Source of the DNA: Bacteroidales bacterium UBA6366
Lineage (GTDB): Bacteria > Bacteroidota > Bacteroidia > Bacteroidales > UBA932
NCBI GenBank assembly: GCA_002438845.1
Contig: DJRG01000084.1
Location: 1 to 9,138, forward strand
Reading direction: 5' to 3'
Length of the DNA stretch: 9,138 nt
Shown here: in pieces, positions 1-6,442 of the stretch
Position numbering within the stretch: position 1 is the first letter of the stretch
Layout of the letters: each line of letters begins with the position of its first letter
Notes under the pieces: generated by a model
The model's database searches: none
Seen by the model: only the letters and a program-made list of their open reading frames with translations
What the model was told of the DNA's origin: nothing
Translations under genes and position numbers: made by a program

Positions 1-181
1 TTGTTAATGTGCGCGTTTAATAAAAATATTTAAATGTAAATATTGATTTCAGATGCGTTTTGACATCTGAAATCAAGGGTACAAATCTAACGTATTTGTG
101 ATATAAAAGCAAAAATAATTGGTATATTTTTCGGTATGTTCAGATTATGGAGCAACGGGAAAGCATTTTGAAGATGCTTAT
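1..181. other. AT-rich gene-free region at window start
   Basis: No plausible coding sequence is visible here. It holds a strong hairpin at 43-76 (listed separately), an overlapping weaker AT inverted repeat (AATATTT at 25-31 with AAATATT at 38-44), and a 6-bp inverted repeat (AAGCAT 161-166 with ATGCTT 174-179) directly after the stop codon of the leftward gene. The region is the 3' flank of the GSCFA gene. Whatever lies to its left is outside the window. Confidence 0.6.
43..76 (-). terminator. Perfect 13-bp hairpin, possible terminator of the GSCFA gene
   Basis: TTGATTTCAGATG (43-55) pairs perfectly with CATCTGAAATCAA (64-76) around an 8-nt loop. Read on the minus strand, the stem is followed by a T-rich stretch (TATTTACATTTAAATATTTTT), which suits an intrinsic terminator for the leftward GSCFA gene ending at 182, about 105 nt upstream of it. 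The stem is A+T-rich (5 of 13 pairs are G-C) and the T tract is interrupted, so an operator or other structured element is also possible. On the plus strand it is followed by GGGTAC, which does not fit a terminator. Confidence 0.4.
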
Positions 182-1054
182 TCATTCGTGAATCGGGCGG
201 TGGAGCGAGCGGAGAAAAGCCTTCTGTCTGACTTTTAGGTCACTATATTCCGACTCGGGGACGGCGAATCCTACGAACCTGGACCATAGGTAGTCCACGG
301 CCTGTGAGGACGGATGGACCATGTCGGGGGCGTAGAAGCGGTAGTCGCGGAGTTCGTCAAGCAGGATCTCGTAGGCGGGGAAATAGTCACAGCGGTCCGG
401 AAACTTAGCCAGAACCTCGTCGAGGGTGAGCAGGAGGGTGCTCTTGCTGAGCTGGTTGCCATGTGCGCTGTCCTTGAGGTGGCGGATAGGGGAGACGGTG
501 AAGATGAATTCCTTGTCAGGGTGCCGGGCGAGCATATTCATAAGCAGTGTCGAAGACTCACGGACGGAAAGTCTGCGTCTGGTGAACTCCTTCGCGTCGA
601 TCTTGAGACAGTTGGAGACAACCTCGCCTGTGCGGGAATATTCATAAATCCATGCCGTGCCGAGGGTTATGATGACTTTTGTGGCCGCTTTCCAACGGCG
701 CTCGGCTTCTTTCAGAGCCGCGTTGGCGACATTCAGGAACTCGTCGTCGGTGCGGCGGGCGAAGGAGGTGTGGTGGCTGAAAGAGCAGATCAGTCCGGCG
801 CCGGCGCCCATCTGGACGCACTCGTCCTCGCTGAACGGGATTCCCGACGAGAGTCTGGCGATGGAGTTGCAGACAGAGACGGGGTTGTAGATGGTACCGA
901 ACGGGTTGACACAGACGTCAAAACCGAGGTCGATCATCTTCTGCCCCATGTTGTCCGCAAAGCAGCTGCCGAGAATGAACAGCTTGTCATTCAGGGAGAT
1001 GCTTACCTTGCTTCGGCCCACTTCGACGGGAGTCTGTAGTTTGAGTTCTTCCAT
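182..1054 (-). CDS. GSCFA domain-containing protein (SGNH-hydrolase-like)
   Basis: This 290-residue protein has the family-naming GSCFA motif at residues 29-33, followed by NPFGTIYNP (50-58), HHTSFA (95-100), TLGTAWIY (130-137), TVSPIRH (186-192), YFPAYEI (224-230) and DMVHP (244-248). The layout matches GSCFA proteins (Pfam GSCFA), which resemble SGNH/GDSL hydrolases: Ser30 would be the nucleophile, and Asp244 and His247 the usual DxxH pair. The substrate is not established for this family; an esterase or acyl-transfer role is inference. There is no signal peptide, so it is probably cytoplasmic. Length is normal and the gene looks intact. The start at 1054 is the only ATG placing a normal N-terminus before GSCFA. 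It is divergent from the operon beginning at 1098, with 43 bp between the start codons. A poor -7 match (TTATTTTG, complement of 1070-1077) lies just upstream. Confidence 0.93.
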   Translation of the reverse strand: MEELKLQTPVEVGRSKVSISLNDKLFILGSCFADNMGQKMIDLGFDVCVNPFGTIYNPVSVCNSIARLSSGIPFSEDECVQMGAGAGLICSFSHHTSFARRTDDEFLNVANAALKEAERRWKAATKVIITLGTAWIYEYSRTGEVVSNCLKIDAKEFTRRRLSVRESSTLLMNMLARHPDKEFIFTVSPIRHLKDSAHGNQLSKSTLLLTLDEVLAKFPDRCDYFPAYEILLDELRDYRFYAPDMVHPSSQAVDYLWSRFVGFAVPESEYSDLKVRQKAFLRSLHRPIHE

Positions 1055-1081
1055 ACGAGTGCGAAATTACAAAATAATAAG

Positions 1082-1089
1082 TAATTTTG
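1082..1089 (+). promoter_or_regulatory. Possible -7 promoter element of the three-gene operon
   Basis: TAATTTTG matches the Bacteroidetes -7 consensus TAnnTTTG exactly. It ends 8 nt before the ATG at 1098, so transcription would start almost at the start codon and give a near-leaderless mRNA. No TTG/TTTG -33 element lies at the expected distance upstream, which keeps confidence low. The same octamer serves as the -7 box of the receptor gene promoter near 8829. Confidence 0.35.
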
Positions 1090-1097
1090 TGAAATAT

Positions 1098-2345
1098 ATG
1101 AGAAAAGGCATTATCATAACGGCAATCTTGCTTGCCACATCTCCCCTCTGCCTTGCGCAGCGGAAGGCGACGATGACATACGGGGCTGATTTTCAGTATT
1201 ATTTTGACAATCGGGAATATGATCGCGGCGGCAACCAGTTCGAAAGTTCCGGCACGATCCATGCCGCCCGGCTGACTCCGAGTGTCGGTGTGGCTGTCAA
1301 AGGCGGAAACTTCACACATAATCTGGCCCTAGGAGTGGACGTGATGAAGAATATGGGGGAGTCTCCGACGGTTGGTGACAGTGATGACCTTCAGAACAAA
1401 GATCTTATCAGGGAAGTGATTTTCTGGTACGGTTTTGAGACTCAGCGCCACAGAAATAACTTTTCGTTGCATGCGGGAATATTCCCGCGTCGCTTCTCGG
1501 TCTTCGGAGGGCAGTATCCTTGTTGGGAATATTCATCCTACGAGAACATCCCGACGGTCTTCATCTCCGAGGCGAACAGGTTTTATGACAACAACATAGA
1601 AGGCCTCCTGCTGAAATACCGGACACGCCGCGGCTACTGCGAGGCCGGGCTTGACTGGATGGGAATGATCGGACATCAGCGCAGGGAGCGTTTCCAGATA
1701 TTCACTTACGGCGATTTCGGCCTTGGAGGGGATTTATTTCATGCGGGATGGACCGGCACAATGTACCATTTTGCCAACACCCTTGAGTACAAGGGTGTTG
1801 TGGACAATGTCCTCGTGTCTCCGTTTGTGATGCTGACTTCCGGGGTAAGGGATTTCCATTGGAGCGCCAAGCTCAGTTATATTCAAGGAATACATCAGGA
1901 GCGCGCCCGTGAGACCGGACTTGACCTTTCTTATGGTGGTCAGCTTACTCTGAATCTGGCCTACAGAAAATTCGGCTTGTTGAATGACACCTACTACGGC
2001 ACCGGGCAGATGCCTTATTTTGACTGGCTTGACGCCGGCGGCAATGTCTACGGCAAGGATCTTTATCCGGGCAGCTTGTTCTATCGGATCCGGACGGACG
2101 GGACGAGCTGGAAGCATTCTGGGTACTACAACAGGGCCGAGGTTTACTGGCAGCCTTACATCGCCGACTTCGTCAGTCTTCGGCTTTCGTCTGTCTTCCA
2201 TTTTGCCGGTGAGGGCTTTCAAGGCAGCCAGCAGAAGCTGAGTGTCGTGTTTGATCTGGAGAGGGCCTTGAACGGTAAAGACTCACGACGGAAAGGACAA
2301 ACCTCCAGGTCACGCGGAAGAAGGAATATTGAAATATACCTATAA
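1098..2345 (+). CDS. Putative outer-membrane beta-barrel protein of unknown function
   Basis: I do not recognise a named family. The 415-residue product begins with a typical signal peptide (basic MRK, hydrophobic residues 5-19, cleavage probably after Ala20 in CLA|Q). The mature part has many short alternating hydrophobic/aromatic stretches rich in Tyr, Phe and Gly (for example residues about 29-60, 225-300, 345-395), as in outer-membrane beta-barrels of Bacteroidetes. The reading frame is open upstream to 891, but ATG 1098 is chosen because it starts the signal peptide and the earlier start would lie inside the divergent GSCFA gene. The last predicted strand (about KLSVVFDL) is followed by a very basic tail (DSRRKGQTSRSRGRR) rather than a terminal Phe. 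It is first in an apparent operon with a nucleotidase and a rhamnosidase, so it could be a porin or surface partner for their products; that is inference. A 10-bp intragenic hairpin lies at 1775-1800. Confidence 0.75.
   Translation: MRKGIIITAILLATSPLCLAQRKATMTYGADFQYYFDNREYDRGGNQFESSGTIHAARLTPSVGVAVKGGNFTHNLALGVDVMKNMGESPTVGDSDDLQNKDLIREVIFWYGFETQRHRNNFSLHAGIFPRRFSVFGGQYPCWEYSSYENIPTVFISEANRFYDNNIEGLLLKYRTRRGYCEAGLDWMGMIGHQRRERFQIFTYGDFGLGGDLFHAGWTGTMYHFANTLEYKGVVDNVLVSPFVMLTSGVRDFHWSAKLSYIQGIHQERARETGLDLSYGGQLTLNLAYRKFGLLNDTYYGTGQMPYFDWLDAGGNVYGKDLYPGSLFYRIRTDGTSWKHSGYYNRAEVYWQPYIADFVSLRLSSVFHFAGEGFQGSQQKLSVVFDLERALNGKDSRRKGQTSRSRGRRNIEIYL
1775..1800 (+). other. Strong intragenic hairpin in the barrel gene
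   Basis: CAACACCCTT (1775-1784) and AAGGGTGTTG (1791-1800) form a perfect 10-bp stem with a 6-nt loop (GAGTAC) inside the coding sequence. No T tract follows, so it does not look like an intrinsic terminator. It may be chance, or it may affect translation or mRNA stability within the operon. Confidence 0.5.
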
Positions 2346-2350
2346 TTATT

Positions 2351-4102
2351 ATGCTAAGAAGATACATACCAGTTATCACCACAGCCGTTTGTTTTATACT
2401 TGCGGCTTGTTCCTCGGCTCCCAAGGATGGGGACTATGTTCTCCGGATTCTGACAACCAACGATGTGCACGGGTGCTATTTCGATTCCACCTATGTGGGC
2501 AAAGGGGTGAAAAAGTCTCTCTATGCCGTGAAACCTATAGTTGACAGTGTCCGCATGGCCGCTGGAGCGGATAATGTACTTCTGATAGACGCTGGTGATT
2601 GCCTTCAGGGAGACAACGCTGCGTACTACTTCAACTATGTCGACACGATTTCCCCTCACGTCTATCCTCGCCTGGCGGCCTATATGGGTTACGATGCCAT
2701 CACCGTCGGTAACCACGACATCGAGACTGGCCATAAGGTCTATGACCGCATCGCCCGTGATCTGGAGTCCTACGGGATTCCGTTTCTGGCAGGCAACGCC
2801 ATCCGTAACGACAACGGAAAGCCGTATTTCCCTTTGTACAAGATTTACAAAAAAGGCGGACTGAAGGTTGCCGTGTTGGGCTTCACCAACGCCAACATGA
2901 AGAACTGGCTGTCGGAGAAACTCTGGAGCGGAATGACATTCGAGAGTCTTGTGCCTCTGGTTCAGGAGGATGTGGACAAGGTCAAGGCTAAGGAGAAGCC
3001 GGATGTCGTGATTGTGTCTGTGCATTCAGGGACAGGACCTGGGGACGGGTCGATGCTGGAAGGTCAGGGAATGGACCTGTACAAAAGTCTGAGAGGAGTG
3101 GACTTCGTGATCTGCTCGCACGACCACAGGCCGTTTGTGACCTCGTGTGACAGCATCGGACTTATCAATTCCGGTAGCCATTGCCGCTTTGTGGGACATG
3201 GAACCCTGCGCATGACCGTGGATGACGGCAAGGTTGTGAAACGGGAGCATTCCACGGATCTGATTCCGGTTGACGCTCACAGGATTGACACCGAGATGGA
3301 GGCCAAGTTCCACGAGGACTATCAAGCCGTGCAGGTATTCACTACTCAGGAGGTGGGTGAATTGAAGGTGGACATGCGCACCCGTGACGCCTACAAGGGA
3401 ATGTGCGACTATGTCAACCTTGTCCACACGCTTTGCCTCGGCTGCGCCCCTGCGCAGATCTCTATCGCGGCTCCGTTGACCTACGATGGCTTTGTGAAGG
3501 CAGGGACCCTCATCTACAAGGATCTGTTCACTATCTATCCATTTGAGAACCAACTTTATGTCATCACGATGACCGGTCAGGAACTCAAGGATTACCTTGA
3601 GGCTTCCTACAACCGCTGGATCGTCACGGCCACCAAACCGACCGATCATGTGCTGAACATCGTCCAGAAGGATGACCCTCGCACGGGCCAGAAGGGTTGG
3701 TCGTTCATCGAAAGAGCCTACAATTTTGACTCGGCCGCCGGAATCAATTACACGGTTGATGTCACCAAACCTTTCGGTTCCAGAATCGAGATCTCCTCTA
3801 TGGCTGACGGCACTCCATTCGACCTCGGAAAGACCTACAATGTCGCGATGACCTCCTACCGCGCCAGCGGTGGGGGCGGGCTTTTGAGGGAGATCGGAAT
3901 CGACACGGACAAGATCTCCGAGAGAACAGTGGAATATTATCCTGAGATCCGCGAGATCCTTTATGAATATCTCAAAAAGAATCACGTGATCGACCCTGCC
4001 GTGATAGGTGATCCCGCTGTTATCGGTCATTGGTCTTTCGTTCCGGAGAACATCGCCGGCCCTGCAATCGAGCGGGACATTGACTTGATATTCAAGAAAT
4101 AA
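2351..4102 (+). CDS. Lipoprotein 5'-nucleotidase / bifunctional metallophosphatase
   Basis: This 583-residue protein hydrolyses phosphate from nucleotides or related phosphoesters in the periplasm or at the outer membrane. It starts with a lipoprotein signal (LAAC, lipidated Cys20). The N-terminal calcineurin-like domain carries the two-metal site in order: TNDVHG (Asp38, His40), DAGD (Asp83), GNHD (Asn121, His122), SVHSG (His225) and SHDH (His257, His259). The C-terminal nucleotidase domain (about 330-535) shows FTIYPFENQLYVITMTGQEL (393-412) and NVAMTSYRASGGGG (497-510), the substrate-binding region of the family. Length is normal and all expected metal ligands are present. It could be a 5'-nucleotidase or a 2',3'-cyclic phosphodiesterase; sequence alone does not decide. 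It follows the barrel gene by 5 nt and precedes the rhamnosidase by 19 nt, so the three are probably co-transcribed. No clear ribosome binding site is seen. Confidence 0.93.
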   Translation: MLRRYIPVITTAVCFILAACSSAPKDGDYVLRILTTNDVHGCYFDSTYVGKGVKKSLYAVKPIVDSVRMAAGADNVLLIDAGDCLQGDNAAYYFNYVDTISPHVYPRLAAYMGYDAITVGNHDIETGHKVYDRIARDLESYGIPFLAGNAIRNDNGKPYFPLYKIYKKGGLKVAVLGFTNANMKNWLSEKLWSGMTFESLVPLVQEDVDKVKAKEKPDVVIVSVHSGTGPGDGSMLEGQGMDLYKSLRGVDFVICSHDHRPFVTSCDSIGLINSGSHCRFVGHGTLRMTVDDGKVVKREHSTDLIPVDAHRIDTEMEAKFHEDYQAVQVFTTQEVGELKVDMRTRDAYKGMCDYVNLVHTLCLGCAPAQISIAAPLTYDGFVKAGTLIYKDLFTIYPFENQLYVITMTGQELKDYLEASYNRWIVTATKPTDHVLNIVQKDDPRTGQKGWSFIERAYNFDSAAGINYTVDVTKPFGSRIEISSMADGTPFDLGKTYNVAMTSYRASGGGGLLREIGIDTDKISERTVEYYPEIREILYEYLKKNHVIDPAVIGDPAVIGHWSFVPENIAGPAIERDIDLIFKK

Positions 4103-4121
4103 CACTAAAATATTCAAAAAG

Positions 4122-6440
4122 ATGATTAAAAGAATTTTAACCGCCTTCGCGGCTCTTGCCACCACCCTGTCTGTTTTCGCTACTGAATATGACGGCAAGT
4201 GGATCGGCTGCGAGTACAAGGGAGACGTCCTCAAGGGCAGCACCGTCCTGCCGGCCCGTTACCTTCGCAAAGAGGTGACTCTGGACGGCAAAGTGAGGGA
4301 GGCGATTCTCCGCATCAGTGGCCTTGGTGTCTATGACGCATGGATCAACGGGGAATATATCACCCGTGACCAGGAACTTTCCCCGACCGTCTCAGAGTAC
4401 AGGACAAGGGTCTATTTCAATGAATTCGATGTCAGGAAGGCTCTTAAGAAAGGGCAGAACGCCCTTGCCGTGAGCCTTGGCTGCGGTCGTTACACCACGA
4501 TGAGGGAGCCTGGAATGAAGGGTTTCGGAGTCCCTAGGCTTTGGTATCAGTTGGACATTGTCTATGCTGATGGCCGTACAGAGACCGTGGTCAGTGACGA
4601 GAGCTGGAAGATCACATGCGAAGGTCCGATCCGCGCCAACAACGAGTTCGATGGTGAGACCTACGATGCGCGCAAGGAGTTGACAGGTTGGACTAAGGTC
4701 GGCTATGACGATTCCGCTTGGTCTGACGCCTCTTTGATGGACGCTCCGGGAGGAAAGCTCGTCCTTCAGCCGAACCCAAACATCGCCGTGCAGGACATCG
4801 TTAAGCCGGTTTCCATCACGAAAACCGATCACGGCTACATCCTCGATATGGGACAGAATATGGTCGGCCGCCTCCAGATCAAAGCCAAAGGCCTAAAGGA
4901 AGGCGACACCATCACGATGAAATTTGCTGAACTTCTAAACGAGGACGGCACTCTCTACCTTGCCAACCTTCGCTCCGCCAAGGTTCTGGACACCTACATC
5001 GCCAAGGACAGCAAACCGGTTGTCTGGCATCCTGAATATGTCTATCACGGTTTCCGTTATGTCGAGATCAAAGGCTTGAAGAACGAGCCGAAACTCAGCG
5101 ATTTCGAGGGACAGGTGATGTATGACAAGATGGCTGTCACAGGTCATTTCGAGACCTCCAACGCTGTCATCAACCAGATCTACCACAACGCTTTCTGGGG
5201 AATCAGGGGCAACTATCGCGGTATGCCGACCGACTGCCCGCAGAGGGACGAGAGACTTGGCTGGCTCGGAGACCGAACGATGGGATGCTATGGTGAATCC
5301 TACATATTCAACAACCACGCCCTTTATTCCAAGTGGCTGACTGACATCCATGACGGGCAGAACGAGGCCGGCAGCATCTCTGACGTGTGCCCTCGCTACT
5401 GGACTCTCTATCAGGACAATTTCACCTGGCCGGGCGCTTTCTTCACCGGTGCGGACATGGTCTATCGCCGTTTCGGGGATGACCGGTCCATCAAGGACCA
5501 CTATGGCGCGATGAAGAAGTGGCTTGAATATATGAGGTCTAAATACCTCAAGGACGGCATTATGATCAAGGACACCTACGGTGACTGGTGCATGCCACCG
5601 GAGTCTCTGGATCTGATCCATTCCAAGGACCCTGCCAGAAAGACGTCCGCCCCGCTTATCGCCACTCCGTTCTATTACTTCCTCCTTCACAAGATGGTTG
5701 AGTTCGCTCCGATAGCTGGACATCCGGAGGACGCGATAATATTCAATGAATATGCCGCCGCGGCCCGTGAGGCGTTCAACGCCAAGTATTTCGACGCGAA
5801 GGAAGGCTTCTACGGCAACAACACCGTGACCGCCAACCTTCTCCCGCTCTATTTCGGTATGGTCCCGGCTGGACGTGAGGGGGATGTGTTCGATCACATC
5901 GTGCACAAGACAGAGGTGGACTGTGACGGCCACGTCAGCTGCGGAGTTGTCGGGATGATGGTCCTGATGCGTACTCTGACCGAGTTCGGCAGACCGGATC
6001 TGGCCTTGAAGATCGCCACCAACGAGACCTATCCAAGCTGGGGTTACATGGCGAAGAACGGTGCGACCACGATCTGGGAACTCTGGAACGGCAACACAGC
6101 CGATCCAGCGATGAACTCCGGCAACCACGTGATGCTCCTTGGCGACCTTGTGACCTGGTACTATGAGTATCTTGGCGGCATCCGTCCAGCTGAGCCTGGC
6201 TACAAGTCAATAGAACTCAAGCCGTACCCGATCGAAGGCCTTGACTGGGTGAACTGCTCGTACGATTCCCCTTACGGCAAGATCGTCAGCAACTGGAAAC
6301 GCGATGGCTCCAGGTTCGAGTGGACCGTCGAGATTCCGGCCGGCACCACCGCCACAGCCCTCGTCCCAGGCCCGGACAGCTCCCGCGAGACCAAGACCCT
6401 CGCCCCCGGCAAGCACCGCTTCGTGACGGAACTGGATTAG
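4122..6440 (+). CDS. Secreted alpha-L-rhamnosidase, family GH78
   Basis: This 772-residue enzyme should release terminal alpha-L-rhamnose from polysaccharides or glycosides by an inverting mechanism. A signal peptide ends near Ala20 (VFA|TEY) and there is no lipobox Cys, suggesting the periplasm. Domains in order: N-terminal beta-sandwich (about 45-215; YLRKEV, ISGLGVYDAWINGEYI), the concanavalin-like rhamnosidase domain (about 220-335; DMGQNMVGRLQIKAKG), the six-hairpin (alpha/alpha)6 catalytic domain (about 340-685) and a C-terminal beta domain (about 687-772). The catalytic signature DCPQRDERLGWLGD is at 371-384, with Glu377 the likely general acid. ATTIWELWNG (648-657) carries Glu653, the likely general base. 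The gene is complete and of normal length for a compact GH78. It is third in the apparent operon. No rhamnose catabolism or SusC/SusD genes are in the window, so this is not a classic polysaccharide utilisation locus as far as can be seen. Confidence 0.95.
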   Translation: MIKRILTAFAALATTLSVFATEYDGKWIGCEYKGDVLKGSTVLPARYLRKEVTLDGKVREAILRISGLGVYDAWINGEYITRDQELSPTVSEYRTRVYFNEFDVRKALKKGQNALAVSLGCGRYTTMREPGMKGFGVPRLWYQLDIVYADGRTETVVSDESWKITCEGPIRANNEFDGETYDARKELTGWTKVGYDDSAWSDASLMDAPGGKLVLQPNPNIAVQDIVKPVSITKTDHGYILDMGQNMVGRLQIKAKGLKEGDTITMKFAELLNEDGTLYLANLRSAKVLDTYIAKDSKPVVWHPEYVYHGFRYVEIKGLKNEPKLSDFEGQVMYDKMAVTGHFETSNAVINQIYHNAFWGIRGNYRGMPTDCPQRDERLGWLGDRTMGCYGESYIFNNHALYSKWLTDIHDGQNEAGSISDVCPRYWTLYQDNFTWPGAFFTGADMVYRRFGDDRSIKDHYGAMKKWLEYMRSKYLKDGIMIKDTYGDWCMPPESLDLIHSKDPARKTSAPLIATPFYYFLLHKMVEFAPIAGHPEDAIIFNEYAAAAREAFNAKYFDAKEGFYGNNTVTANLLPLYFGMVPAGREGDVFDHIVHKTEVDCDGHVSCGVVGMMVLMRTLTEFGRPDLALKIATNETYPSWGYMAKNGATTIWELWNGNTADPAMNSGNHVMLLGDLVTWYYEYLGGIRPAEPGYKSIELKPYPIEGLDWVNCSYDSPYGKIVSNWKRDGSRFEWTVEIPAGTTATALVPGPDSSRETKTLAPGKHRFVTELD

Positions 6441-6442
6441 GC

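Noticed and set aside
110..117. Minus-strand TATTTTTG matching the -7 consensus
   Set aside because: No -33 element is present at the right distance and no gene start lies downstream within the window. It is probably chance in AT-rich DNA.
314..1039. Long plus-strand open frame opposite the GSCFA gene
   Set aside because: The minus-strand product carries every GSCFA family motif. The plus-strand frame has no recognisable motif or plausible start context.
891..1097. Upstream start for the barrel gene at 891
   Set aside because: It would lie inside the divergent GSCFA gene and bury the signal peptide. ATG 1098 begins exactly at the signal sequence.
3026..4243. Minus-strand 405-codon open frame across the nucleotidase gene
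   Set aside because: It is antisense to a clear metallophosphatase and overlaps the junction with the rhamnosidase. The translation has no domain and reflects codon bias of the real gene.
4935..6128. Minus-strand 397-codon open frame within the rhamnosidase gene
   Set aside because: It lies antisense to the GH78 catalytic domain and has no recognisable motif.
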